Origin: CAZWLY01 sp964634465
GTDB lineage: Bacteria > Desulfobacterota > Desulfarculia > G963662305
Direction of reading: 5' to 3'
DNA length: 64,000 nt
Assembly (NCBI GenBank): GCA_964634465.1
Contig: CAZWLY010000006.1
Location: forward strand, 1 to 64,000
Shown here: positions 1 through 8,317 of the stretch, piece after piece
Numbering within the stretch: position 1 is the stretch's first letter
How the letters are laid out: every line of letters starts with the position of its first letter
Made by a program: the position numbers and the translations under genes
The notes under the pieces: model-generated
Told to the model about the DNA's origin: nothing
Databases searched by the model: none
The model's input: the letters and a program-made list of their open reading frames with translations, nothing else

Positions 1-16
1 AACCCCTTGAAATCCT

Positions 17-92
17 TGGTGGAGCTGAGGGGACTTGAACCCCTGACCTCATGACTGCCAGTCATGCGCTCTCCCAGCTGAGCTACAGCCCC
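17..92 (-). tRNA. tRNA-Ala (anticodon GGC), CCA encoded
   Basis: Read on the minus strand, the 76 nt fold as a full cloverleaf. The 7-bp acceptor stem has one G-U pair, the D arm has the usual AGCTGGGA loop, and the anticodon stem CATGA/TCATG holds loop CTGGCAG, giving anticodon GGC (alanine, GCC/GCU codons). The T arm is CAGGGG-TTCAAGT-CCCCT. The 3' CCA is encoded (17-19). A near-consensus promoter lies just upstream. GCC is very frequent in the neighbouring genes, so this is a heavily used tRNA. Confidence 0.97.
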
Positions 93-103
93 GAGGCAGA
101 GTG

Positions 104-134
104 ATTATATAGCTCAACCGCTCGGCGGTGTCAA
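104..134 (-). promoter_or_regulatory. sigma70-type promoter of tRNA-Ala
   Basis: On the minus strand, TTGACA (134-129) is followed after 17 bp by TATATA (111-106). This overlaps a TATAAT (109-104) at 19-bp spacing. The predicted start is only a few bases before the tRNA 5' end, as expected for a stable-RNA promoter. Confidence 0.75.
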
Positions 135-235
135 CAGATTCGTAACCCGGCGAGGCGAACTTTCCTCGATCGCCAACGCCCGGCCGGCTCGACCCTTGAC
201 ACAATCCCGGCGCGGGGTTAACTAGTCCCACCATT

Positions 236-1036
236 ATGGATGCCATCGCCAGACTCGGCCGACCGGTTCAGGTCAATCTGCCTTTCGCCATGATCGACGC
301 CTTCGGACCGCTCGTCATCGAGACCGCCGGCCTGGGCGTCGAGATCGGATTGGACGCGGCCACCCTGGAAGAGACCCCTTTGGAGGTCTTCGAGGTCTGG
401 GCCGGGCGGCTGGCCGGGCGTGAGCTGACCGTCCACGCCCCGTTCATGGACCTCTCCCCCGGCGGCATCGACAGCGGCGTGGTCGAGCTCACCCGCCGCC
501 GGCTGCTGAAGGCGGTGGAGGCGGCGGCCATCTTCGAGGCCAAGGCCATCACCGGCCACGCCTATTACGACGCCACCCGTTATCCCCACCACCTGGAGCG
601 CTGGCTGGAGACCTCGCTCGAAACCTGGAATCTGGTCCTCGAGGCCAGCGAAAAACTGGGCGCGGTGGTCGCCCTGGAGAACGTCTACGAGACCGATCCG
701 GAGATGATCGCCAGGCTCTTGAACCGGGCCGCCCACCCCCGCCTGGCCTTTTGCTTCGACACCGGCCACTTCAACGTCTGGTCCAAAGCGCCGCTCGAAG
801 AGTGGCTCGAGGCGCTGGGCGGCCGGATCGCCCGGCTCCACCTCCATGACAACGACGGCTCCTTCGACCACCACTGGCCCATCGGCCGGGGCGACTTCCC
901 CTTCGAGCGTCTTTTCGCCTGGCTCAAAGACCGGGGCGTAGAACCGGGCGTTACCCTCGAACCCCACCGGGCAAAGGACGTCGCCCCCAGCCTGGACGAG
1001 CTGGTCCGTCTTTTGGAATCCTGTCGCTCTGCGTAA
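236..1036 (+). CDS. Sugar phosphate isomerase/epimerase-like TIM-barrel protein
   Basis: 266 aa. The sequence fits the xylose isomerase-like/AP endonuclease 2 TIM-barrel superfamily. Metal-ligand strands appear in the usual order: LTVHAPF (about 64-70), VALENVYE with a Glu (about 144-151), CFDTGHFN with Asp and His (about 171-178), RLHLHDNDG (about 200-208), a loop with HWPIGRGDFP and a late TLEPH Glu. Members isomerise or epimerise sugars, or act as sugar-phosphate lyases, in the cytosol; the substrate cannot be told from sequence. ATG 236 lacks a clear ribosome binding site, and an in-frame ATG at 290 is an alternative start. It converges tail to tail with the histidine kinase, only 3 bp apart. 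Confidence 0.8.
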   Translation: MDAIARLGRPVQVNLPFAMIDAFGPLVIETAGLGVEIGLDAATLEETPLEVFEVWAGRLAGRELTVHAPFMDLSPGGIDSGVVELTRRRLLKAVEAAAIFEAKAITGHAYYDATRYPHHLERWLETSLETWNLVLEASEKLGAVVALENVYETDPEMIARLLNRAAHPRLAFCFDTGHFNVWSKAPLEEWLEALGGRIARLHLHDNDGSFDHHWPIGRGDFPFERLFAWLKDRGVEPGVTLEPHRAKDVAPSLDELVRLLESCRSA

Positions 1037-1039
1037 GAT

Positions 1040-2203
1040 TCAGTCGGCCGGTCGGTCGAGCCCGCTTGCGGGCAGGGAGACGGTGAAGGTGGTCCCCTCT
1101 TCCTCGCTGGAGGTGAAGGAGACCCGGCCGCCGAGGTAGCCTTCGGCCAGAAGCCGCATGGCGTAGGTGCCCAGGCCCCGCCCGGCGCCCTTGGTGGAAA
1201 ACGATCGGTTGAAAATCTGGAGTTGGACGTCTTTGGGCATCGCTGCCTGGTTGTGAACGTCGAAGAGGACGTGATCTTCATCACGCCGGCTCCTCAGGGT
1301 GACCGTCTGGCCTGGCCGGCTGGCTTCCAGGGCGTTTTTGACCATGTTGCCCAACACCCGGCGCAACAGGACCGGGTCGGTGGTCACGACCGCCTCTTCC
1401 GAGGCCGGGTCGATGATTATCTCGCGTCCCTGGGCCGCCGGATGGTTATGGTAGGTCCGGGCCACGTCGTCGAGCACTTCCAGGGAGTTCTCGACGGCTG
1501 GCTTGATCTCCAGATCGCCGTCCTCGGCGGCCAGGATCTGGCGATGGGCGGTGATCTCGGAGATGAGCTGGTCGATCAGGTCTCCGACCAGGCCGGCCAG
1601 GTTGCGAATCTCCTCGGGCGGCGCACTGCGAAGCAGGGCGGCGAAACCCCTCAGTCCCCCGGCGGTGTTCAAGACGTCGTGGAAAAAGGTTCGTTCCAGG
1701 ACTTGGCGCCGCTTCTCGTGGCTGATGTCGGTCAGGGTGAAGATGACGAACTCCTCGCCATCGATGGTGTAGGGGGCGGCGCAGACCCGAAGGTCGAGGG
1801 CTCCCGGGCGGCCGTCTTTGAGGGTCGGGATCCGGCACTCGGCGGCGCTGAATTCGTCGCCTTGCTGGCTGTCGAGGATGGTCTGGGCCGCGCCGCAAAA
1901 CTGGCAGAATTCGCTGGTCCCGCATCCGGCCGGCATCCGCCCGGCGTTGCGGCACTCGAAGACCTCCCCTGGCCTGAGGCCCAGCAACCCCTGGCCGATG
2001 TTACCGCCCAAGATGGCGCGCAGGGCGCGATTGGCGAACACGACCTGGCGGTTCTTGTTGAGGATCATGAGCGGGCTGGGGACGGCATGGAGCAATTGGG
2101 CGGCGAAAGAGTCCCGCCCGAAGAGCTCGGCCTGCTTCTGGAGCTCTTCCTTCTCGGCTCTCGCCGCGGGGGCGAAAAAAGTCTGCTCGGTCTTTGAGGC
2201 CAC
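1040..2203 (-). CDS. PAS-domain sensor histidine kinase with a Cys-rich PAS insert
   Basis: About 387 aa from GTG 2203. An N-terminal coiled region (KEELQKQAEL) leads into a PAS domain (SPLMILNKNRQVVFANRALR). The PAS carries four spaced cysteines (ECRNAG..GCG..EFCQFC), then an H-box with FFHDVLN as phosphoacceptor His. The C-terminal ATPase has an N-box (NMVKNALEAS) and a G2-like GAGRGLGTYAMRLL, while the G1 box is degenerate (DVHNQ instead of DNGxG). No membrane segment is seen, so it should be cytosolic. No response regulator is adjacent. The open frame extends to an ATG at 2296, but the readable promoter would start transcription below that point, so I chose GTG 2203. Signal and partner are unknown. 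Confidence 0.8.
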   Translation of the reverse strand: MASKTEQTFFAPAARAEKEELQKQAELFGRDSFAAQLLHAVPSPLMILNKNRQVVFANRALRAILGGNIGQGLLGLRPGEVFECRNAGRMPAGCGTSEFCQFCGAAQTILDSQQGDEFSAAECRIPTLKDGRPGALDLRVCAAPYTIDGEEFVIFTLTDISHEKRRQVLERTFFHDVLNTAGGLRGFAALLRSAPPEEIRNLAGLVGDLIDQLISEITAHRQILAAEDGDLEIKPAVENSLEVLDDVARTYHNHPAAQGREIIIDPASEEAVVTTDPVLLRRVLGNMVKNALEASRPGQTVTLRSRRDEDHVLFDVHNQAAMPKDVQLQIFNRSFSTKGAGRGLGTYAMRLLAEGYLGGRVSFTSSEEEGTTFTVSLPASGLDRPAD

Positions 2204-2297
2204 CAGTGCAATCCCGTCGCTACTGAAGCAGCACTTATTATACTTCAGGCGTCGCCGTCCGCCTCCCGGGGCGTTTGTTCGCCGTGATTCAGGCACA

Positions 2298-2326
2298 ACT
2301 ATACCAGAAATTCATCTTCCGTCCAA
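2298..2326 (-). promoter_or_regulatory. Putative promoter of the histidine kinase gene
   Basis: Minus strand TTGGAC (2326-2321), 17 bp, TATAGT (2303-2298). A second -10-like TATAAT lies at 2242-2237 without a good -35. Both would start transcription downstream of the ATG at 2296. Confidence 0.5.
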
Positions 2327-2357
2327 TCAAGATCACTAAAATTAATTGGAATCATAA

Positions 2358-3680
2358 TCATTGATACTTAACCAAGAGATTGACGCTCTCCAGGTGGAAA
2401 GTTTGGGGAAAGAGGTCCAGCGGCGTCGAGGCCGCCAGCGCATAGCCTCGATCGAGCAGCCCGGCCGCGTCCCTAGCCAGGCTGGCGGGGTGGCAGGAAA
2501 CGTAAATGATTCGCCTGGTTCCCAACTCGGCCAGCGGGCCGATGAGCTCCCGGATCCCTTGCCGGGGCGGATCGACCACCACCAGGTCGTAGCGTTCGTC
2601 TCGTGGCAGGGCGCCGGCGATCGCCTTGCCGGCGTCGATCGCCTCAAAGGCGACCTCAAGACCGGCTCGGGCGGCGTTGAAGCGGCCGTTGGCCGCGGCC
2701 AGCGGGTTTATCTCCACCGCCCTCACCTCGGCCCCGGCCTTGGCCAGCGGCAGGCTGAGGTTGCCCATGCCGGCCATGAGATCGAGCACTCTCGACCCGG
2801 CCCCGACCCGAGCCGCCGCCAGGACCGTCGCCGTCAGGTTCCGGTTCTGCTCGCTTTGGGCCTGGCCGAAGACGCCGGGAAAGAGCGCCATCTCCAATCC
2901 GGCCGCGCTCAGCGTCAGACTGCCGGCCGGCGGCCTGTCCGGGACGGTCGCGTCGCCGGTGGTCTCGGGCCGGCCGAGGTAGACCGCCGCTCCCAGCTCC
3001 GCCTCCAGGCCCAGAAGCCGCTCCGCCAAAGCTCGTTCCAGCCTGCCGCCTCCGGGCCAAGCGGTAAAGACCACCGAGGCGCTCGCCTCTCCTCCGGGCC
3101 CCCGACCGGCGGCGATCTGGGCCTCCAGCTCCCGGCCCGGCGGTCTGGCGGCCAGACTCCGACCCAGTCGGCCCAAAAGTTCGTCCGCCGCCTCGGTCAG
3201 AACGGGGCAGTGACCGACGGCCACCGGCCGGTGCGATCGGGCGCCCCGAAAGCCGACTCTACCCTCGGCGGTGACGGCCACTCGGGCCCGGTAGCGGTAG
3301 CGGTAGCTTTGAGGGCTGGCAATGATGGGCTCGATGACCGAATCGTCTATCCCCAACCGGGTCAGCTTCTCCCTGAGCCACAGCTCCTTGAGCGCCGCCT
3401 GGGCCGGATAGGCCAGGTGCTGGAGCTGGCAGCCGCCGCAGCGGCCAAAGGCAGGGCAGGTCGGTTCGACCCTATCCGGCGAGGAGTCGATTATCTTCAC
3501 CGTCTCGGCCCGGTCGAAGTCGCGGCGGCGCTCCTTGAGGCGGGCCAGGACCACCTCTCCGGGAAGCGCCCCGGCCACGAAGACGACCTTGCCGGCCTCG
3601 GGGCCGGAACCGGGATGGCGGGCCACGCCATCGCCGCCGAAGGCCAGGCTCTCGACGGCCAGCCGGAGAGGCCGGGCCAC
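2358..3680 (-). CDS. rlmD: 23S rRNA (uracil-C5)-methyltransferase, RlmD/RumA type
   Basis: 440 aa. N-terminal TRAM/OB domain (1 to about 60), then a Fe-S motif with Cys75, Cys81 and Cys84 plus a later GHCPV Cys. It ends in a Rossmann methyltransferase domain with SAM loop VLDLMAGMGNLS, Walker-like LVVVDPPRQG and the catalytic SCHPASLARD Cys near the C-terminus. The family methylates C5 of a uridine in 23S rRNA (U1939 in E. coli; related TrmA acts on tRNA U54). The 4Fe-4S Cys set favours RlmD-type over TrmA. It starts 3 bp after the stop of the phosphate transporter gene, so the two are cotranscribed. Target position is inferred. Confidence 0.87.
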   Translation of the reverse strand: MARPLRLAVESLAFGGDGVARHPGSGPEAGKVVFVAGALPGEVVLARLKERRRDFDRAETVKIIDSSPDRVEPTCPAFGRCGGCQLQHLAYPAQAALKELWLREKLTRLGIDDSVIEPIIASPQSYRYRYRARVAVTAEGRVGFRGARSHRPVAVGHCPVLTEAADELLGRLGRSLAARPPGRELEAQIAAGRGPGGEASASVVFTAWPGGGRLERALAERLLGLEAELGAAVYLGRPETTGDATVPDRPPAGSLTLSAAGLEMALFPGVFGQAQSEQNRNLTATVLAAARVGAGSRVLDLMAGMGNLSLPLAKAGAEVRAVEINPLAAANGRFNAARAGLEVAFEAIDAGKAIAGALPRDERYDLVVVDPPRQGIRELIGPLAELGTRRIIYVSCHPASLARDAAGLLDRGYALAASTPLDLFPQTFHLESVNLLVKYQ

Positions 3681-3683
3681 GGG

Positions 3684-5357
3684 CTATTTGACCCGAACCA
3701 CCGCCTGAGCGATGTTGTAGCAGTAATCGCCCATCTTCTCGAAGGCGGTCAGCATGTCGATGAAGATCAGGCTGGGGTCGAGGGCGCACACGCCGGAGCG
3801 CAATCGGGTGATGTAGCCCTGGCGCATCTCCTCGCGCATGAGGTTGATCTCGTTCTCCAGCTCCTCCGCCCGCTCCATGAAGTTGGGCACCTCGCCCAGC
3901 ATACCCTCGGTGACCAGACCCAGGAACTGGGTCACCCGATCGGAGATGGTCTTGACGTCGGCGACGGCGTCCGGGGCCAGGTTGAGATTGTTCTCGATCA
4001 ACTCCTCGATCATCTCGGCCACGTTCTCCACCGAGTCGCCGATCCGCTCGACGTTGTTGGACATACGCATCAGGCTGGAGATCTCCCGGGCCTCGTCCTT
4101 GTTCACCTGGCCCCGGTAGATGGCGGTCAGGTAGCTGGCGATCTCCCGCTGCATTCCGTCCAAGGCCTCCTCCCGGCGCCGCCACTTGGACAACTCCTTG
4201 AGGCTTCTCGTATCCAGGCAATTGACCACGTCCCGGAGCGTGGTCATGGCGGCTTCGGCCATCCGGACCACCTCCATGCGGACCTGGGGCAGGGCCGCGG
4301 CCGGATTGTCCAGGAAACGCTTGTCCAGCTCGGGCAGTTGAAAGAGATCCTCCGCTTTCTCCTCATGGCGGGGCGAGACAAGCGTCGCCGCCTTGACCAG
4401 CCAGGGCAGGAAGAGGAGGAAGAAGGCGGCGCTGATGACATTGAACAGGGTGTGGCCGTTGGCGATGTAGCGGGCCACGTTGACCCGCTCGCCGTTCACC
4501 ACGGCGTCCACGGGTCCGGTCCCGAGAAGACCGGTGAACCACTCGACCACGCTTAAGAACTGGGGGAAGATGGCGATCATCAACATCACGCCCAGCACGT
4601 TGAACAGGGTGTGGGCGTTGGCCGCCCGGTGAGCGTTGACCCCGGAGCCGATGGTGGCCAACTGGGCGGTGACGGTGGTGCCGATATTCTCGCCCAGGAC
4701 CAGGGCGGCCGCGCCGGGAAAGCCGATCAGGCCCTCGGTGGCCAGGGCGATGGTCAAGCCGACGGTGGCCGAGGAGGACTGGACGATCATGGTCAAAACG
4801 GCGCCGGTAGCCACGCAGAGCAGGATGCCGCCCAGGTCGGCCGCCTCGAATTTGGTGAAGAAGGCGATGAAGGCCGGGTCGCCTTTGAGCGGCGACAGTC
4901 CGCTCTTCATGGTCAGCAGGCCGAAGAAGAGCAGGCCGAAACCGAGGATCATGTCGCCGTAATAGCGGGTCCGCCGCCGCCTGGCGAAAAGCTTCAACCC
5001 GACGCCCAGGGCGATGGCCGGCAGGGCGGCGTCGGTGATCTTGAAGGCGATCAACTGGGCGGTGACGGTGGTGCCGATGTTGGCGCCCAAGATCACCCCG
5101 ACGGCCTGTTCGAGATTCATCAAGCCGGCGTTGACAAAGCCGATGAGCATGACCGTGGTCGCCGAGGAGGACTGAATAAGGGCGGTCACTCCGGTACCGG
5201 TCAGGCAGCCGATGACCCGGTTGGAGGAGACGGCTTCCAGTATCTTCTTGACCCGTTCGCCGGCCACTTGCTGGAGGCCGTCGGACATGGTCTTCATACC
5301 GAAGATGAACAGACCCAGACCGCCCAAAGTCTGGATGAGAACGTTGGTAAGTTGCAT
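3684..5357 (-). CDS. Na/Pi-cotransporter family protein with PhoU-like tail
   Basis: 557 aa. Two inverted membrane repeats each carry the family signature: QSSSAT (about 61 and 192) and G-A/E-NIGTTVTAQ (about 89 and 224). Eight or more membrane helices fill the first 330 residues. The last 200 residues are soluble helices with conserved Glu/Asp, like the PhoU domain found in NptA/YjbB relatives. The protein should move phosphate with Na+ across the inner membrane; direction is not predictable, since relatives import or export. The ATG lies behind a promoter at 5414-5442. rlmD follows as second gene. Confidence 0.88.
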   Translation of the reverse strand: MQLTNVLIQTLGGLGLFIFGMKTMSDGLQQVAGERVKKILEAVSSNRVIGCLTGTGVTALIQSSSATTVMLIGFVNAGLMNLEQAVGVILGANIGTTVTAQLIAFKITDAALPAIALGVGLKLFARRRRTRYYGDMILGFGLLFFGLLTMKSGLSPLKGDPAFIAFFTKFEAADLGGILLCVATGAVLTMIVQSSSATVGLTIALATEGLIGFPGAAALVLGENIGTTVTAQLATIGSGVNAHRAANAHTLFNVLGVMLMIAIFPQFLSVVEWFTGLLGTGPVDAVVNGERVNVARYIANGHTLFNVISAAFFLLFLPWLVKAATLVSPRHEEKAEDLFQLPELDKRFLDNPAAALPQVRMEVVRMAEAAMTTLRDVVNCLDTRSLKELSKWRRREEALDGMQREIASYLTAIYRGQVNKDEAREISSLMRMSNNVERIGDSVENVAEMIEELIENNLNLAPDAVADVKTISDRVTQFLGLVTEGMLGEVPNFMERAEELENEINLMREEMRQGYITRLRSGVCALDPSLIFIDMLTAFEKMGDYCYNIAQAVVRVK

Positions 5358-5413
5358 CGAGGCGGTATCCTGTCAGTAACGTTGCGCCGATCCGCTCGTA
5401 TGTTTTCGAAGCG

Positions 5414-5442
5414 ACAATACCCGACTATAACCGTCTTGACAA
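5414..5442 (-). promoter_or_regulatory. Promoter of the phosphate transporter-rlmD operon
   Basis: Minus strand TTGTCA (5442-5437), 17-bp spacer, TATTGT (5419-5414). It lies 57 bp upstream of the ATG at 5357. Confidence 0.55.
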
Positions 5443-5484
5443 GGGGCCGGAAGCGGCCGCGAGCGTTTTTGGACTTCGGGGCGG

Positions 5485-6183
5485 CTACAACCGGCCGTGG
5501 GCGGCCAGTTGGTCCTCGATGAAGGCCCTGACCGCCTCGGCCGGCTCATAGACGCCGTAATGGCCCTCGGCCAACACGTCGGCCCCCAGCTCGATCAACC
5601 GCCGCATCGACTCGGCCCATTGGTCGATGTCCGAGCCGAAGGCCGGCGAAAAAGGCCCGTGGATATCCTGGCCGAAAAGGATCTTCCTCCCGCCCGCCGC
5701 CAGCCAGGCGGCCACGGAGCCGGGGGTGTGGCCCGGCGTGTGGACGATGGACAGCCTCCGGCCGCCGCCCAGGTCGATGGTCTCGCCGCCGGTAAGCACG
5801 ACGTCCGGCTCGAGGGGTTCGAGGGAGAGGCCGTACCAGCCGGCCGCGCTCTTTTCGGCGTCGCCGTCCCTGAGCACCTGGGCGTCGCCCTGGTGGATGA
5901 GCACGTTCAGGCCGCACCGTTTCTTTATCTCGGCCGCGCCGCCGATGTGGTCGATGTGGGCGTGGGTCAACAACAGGTCGGTCGGCGGCCCGCCGCCGGC
6001 GGCCTCGGCTAGGTCGAGAATCTTCCCGGCGCTCACTCCGGCCCCGCAATCGATCAGCACCCGGCCCGCCTCGCCGGCGATCAGGTAGCACAGGCAGTCT
6101 TCGGATCGGGTCGTCTCCGGACCGCCGACCAGAAACACGCCGTCGGCGATCTCTTGGGGCCGGCCGCGATCGGCTCCGATCAT
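5485..6183 (-). CDS. MBL-fold metallo-hydrolase
   Basis: 232 aa. Metallo-beta-lactamase fold with the metal-binding motif LLTHAHIDHIGG (about 72-83), a second His in VHTPGHTPGS (about 152), an Asp in FGQDIHG and a late His in EGHYGVYEP. This is the glyoxalase II-like or hydrolase branch. The substrate is unknown; thioesters and phosphoesters are common in the family. It starts 3 bp after the stop of the GDPD gene and is probably cotranscribed with it. Confidence 0.85.
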   Translation of the reverse strand: MIGADRGRPQEIADGVFLVGGPETTRSEDCLCYLIAGEAGRVLIDCGAGVSAGKILDLAEAAGGGPPTDLLLTHAHIDHIGGAAEIKKRCGLNVLIHQGDAQVLRDGDAEKSAAGWYGLSLEPLEPDVVLTGGETIDLGGGRRLSIVHTPGHTPGSVAAWLAAGGRKILFGQDIHGPFSPAFGSDIDQWAESMRRLIELGADVLAEGHYGVYEPAEAVRAFIEDQLAAHGRL

Positions 6184-6186
6184 CGT

Positions 6187-7053
6187 CTACTCCTCCGCCG
6201 GTCGTCCATTTCGGCCCGCCTTGAGCCGGCTGAGCAGTTGGGGAAAGTCGGTGAACAGTCCGCCCGCGCCGTTCTCGATCCAGTAGAGCATCTCCTTTGG
6301 CTCGTTGACGGAGTAGATCAGGGTCGGGATGCAGGCCCGGGCCAGCTCGGCCGTCTGGCCGGGATCGGTCGCCGTCCACTTGGGGTGGTAGGTCTGGGCC
6401 TTCAGTTCCCGGACCAGGCCGACCGGATCGGCCTGGGAGCGATTGACCAGGACTCCGGTGGCCTGATCGGGGCTGGCGGCCTTGACCTGCCGCAGGTAGT
6501 CGTGGTTCTGGGACGACACCAACACCCGCCCGGTCAGGCCCAGCGCCTCGATCGACTCGATCACCGAGGCGACGACGGTCTCGTGGCCGGGTTTGCCGGT
6601 CAGGTCCTTGATCTCCACATTGACCGCCCAGTCGAGCCGGGCGGTGAGTTCCAGGGCCTGGCGAAGAGTGGGGATGGCCTGGTTGGCGAACGAGGCCGCC
6701 TCCTGACGGCTCACCCGGCCCTCGGCCATCGTACCATAGGGGTCGGCCGTCGCGAACCAGCCGCCGAAGTCCAGCCGGCGCAACTCGGCCAAGGTGAACT
6801 CGTGGACGTACCACGGGCCCCGGTGAGGGAAGACGCCGGCCGCGTTGGAGGTGTGGGCCAGGGTGGGGTCGTGGATGACCACCGGCTGGCCGTCGGCGGT
6901 CAAGGACACGTCCAGTTCCCAAAAATCGGCCCCGACCGCATGTCCCGTCTCGGCCGCGGCCAAGGTGTTCTCCGGGGCCAGCGACCGGGCGCCCCGGTGG
7001 GCGATGTTGAGCACCGATCCCGGCGCCGGTCGCCAGAAAGGCTGGGTCGCCAT
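6187..7053 (-). CDS. Glycerophosphodiester phosphodiesterase
   Basis: 288 aa. GDPD TIM barrel with N-terminal IAHRGARSLAPENTL (catalytic His and Arg), WELDVSLTADG (metal Glu/Asp), VVIHDPTLAHTSN (second catalytic His) and the VEIKD strand with Glu. It hydrolyses glycerophosphodiesters to glycerol-3-phosphate plus an alcohol. No signal peptide, so probably cytosolic. The ATG follows a strong GGAGGAGAG ribosome binding site. It is first in a two-gene unit with the MBL hydrolase. Confidence 0.9.
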   Translation of the reverse strand: MATQPFWRPAPGSVLNIAHRGARSLAPENTLAAAETGHAVGADFWELDVSLTADGQPVVIHDPTLAHTSNAAGVFPHRGPWYVHEFTLAELRRLDFGGWFATADPYGTMAEGRVSRQEAASFANQAIPTLRQALELTARLDWAVNVEIKDLTGKPGHETVVASVIESIEALGLTGRVLVSSQNHDYLRQVKAASPDQATGVLVNRSQADPVGLVRELKAQTYHPKWTATDPGQTAELARACIPTLIYSVNEPKEMLYWIENGAGGLFTDFPQLLSRLKAGRNGRPAEE

Positions 7054-7397
7054 TCTCTCCTCCTCCCGAACTCAACCGACATTCTATCCGAACCGGCGGA
7101 TTCGGCCCAACAAAAGTGTCGTCTTTCGGGGGCAGCCCCTTTTTGCAAAGGCTTTTTTGTGAGGAGCGAGCCGCCGCACGGCCGGCTCGAACGCTTCCCC
7201 GTGCGGCTCGCCGCCCGCCCGCTTGCGTTCCCCAAGCCCGATCAGGGGACGTCAAACCTGGCTCTACCTGGATGAATCGCGTCCGGCCGGACCCGGATCG
7301 GTCTTGACCGGCCCGTTTCCATGGTTATATAACACCTTAAGGATCGAGCAATCACCGCCGTCCGGGCTCTCTCGGACGACGACACAAGGAGGGAGGC
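7054..7397. other. Divergent intergenic region, GDPD / BI-1 genes
   Basis: 344 bp without a gene. It holds the ribosome binding site of the GDPD gene at its left end and the promoter at 7304-7333 for the rightward gene. Short open frames here have no ribosome binding site and no family resemblance. Confidence 0.6.
7304..7333 (+). promoter_or_regulatory. Promoter of the BI-1 family gene
   Basis: TTGACC (7304-7309), then overlapping -10 candidates TATATA (7326-7331, 16-bp spacer) and TATAAC (7328-7333, 18 bp). About 65 bp separate it from the GTG start. Confidence 0.55.
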
Positions 7398-8093
7398 GTG
7401 CCAGTAACCACTACCACCGCCCGCACCCAAGCGATCAACGCCGTCTTGAGGGGGGTTTACAACTGGATGGCCCTCGGCCTGGGCGTGACCTCGGCCGTGG
7501 CCTACTTCGTGGCCAGTACTCCGGCGCTGATCGAGGCCATCTTCTACAATCGGCTTCTGTTCTGGGGGTTGATCATCGGCGAGTTGGCCCTGGTGTTCAC
7601 CATCTCGGCCAGAATCCGAACGCTCGCTCCGTCCACGGCGGCCGGGCTGTTTTTGCTCTACAGCGCCCTGAACGGGGCCACGCTGTCGCTGGTGCTTTTG
7701 GCCTACACCGCCGCCTCGGTGGTCCAGGCCTTTGTCGTCTGCACGGCCATGTTCACGGCCATGTCCATCTACGGCTACACCACCAAGCGTGACCTCAGCA
7801 GTTGGGGCAGCTTTCTGTTCATGGGTCTCATCGGCCTGATCATCGCCTCGCTGGTCAACATGTTCCTCGGCTCGCCCGGCCTGGAGTTCGCCATCAGCGT
7901 CATCGGCGTTTTGGTCTTCACCGGGTTGACCGCCTACGACACCAAGCTGATCAAGGAGATGTCGGTCACCATCGGCGCCCAGGGTGAGTACGCCGCCGGC
8001 CGGGTCAAGATCTTCGGGGCGCTGAAGCTCTATCTCGACTTCATCAACCTCTTCCTGTTCCTGCTTCGGTTCATGGGCGGCGGCCGGGACTGA
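7398..8093 (+). CDS. Bax inhibitor-1/YccA family membrane protein
   Basis: 231 aa with about seven membrane helices and the conserved BI-1 C-terminal segment GLTAYDTKLIKEM, followed by a last hydrophobic helix. The family includes YccA/YbhL; pH-gated calcium leak and modulation of the FtsH protease have been described for members. The start is GTG at 7398 with a strong AAGGAGGGAG site 5-7 bp upstream. It is a single-gene unit with its own promoter and terminator. Confidence 0.9.
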   Translation: MPVTTTTARTQAINAVLRGVYNWMALGLGVTSAVAYFVASTPALIEAIFYNRLLFWGLIIGELALVFTISARIRTLAPSTAAGLFLLYSALNGATLSLVLLAYTAASVVQAFVVCTAMFTAMSIYGYTTKRDLSSWGSFLFMGLIGLIIASLVNMFLGSPGLEFAISVIGVLVFTGLTAYDTKLIKEMSVTIGAQGEYAAGRVKIFGALKLYLDFINLFLFLLRFMGGGRD

Positions 8094-8115
8094 TCCGGAT
8101 ACCGCCATCTCCTGC

Positions 8116-8145
8116 GGCCCGGGCTTTGAGCTCGGGCCTTTTTTT
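8116..8145 (+). terminator. Rho-independent terminator after the BI-1 gene
   Basis: Nine-bp GC-rich stem (8116-8124 with 8130-8138, one G-T pair), loop TTTGA, then seven Ts (8139-8145). Confidence 0.9.
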
Positions 8146-8317
8146 GCGGCCGGCCCGAATGCGCCCCGCGAGATCGTCGCCGAAGGCCAGGCCCGCCGGC
8201 GAAACGCGGCGCGGAAGCGCTTCGGCGGCTGGAGCGTTCGCCCCCTCGCTCGTCCGGAGCGCCGTCGCTCGGCGCGGCCGGCCCGTCGAGGCCGCTCCCA
8301 TCCGCCCGGCCGAGGAG

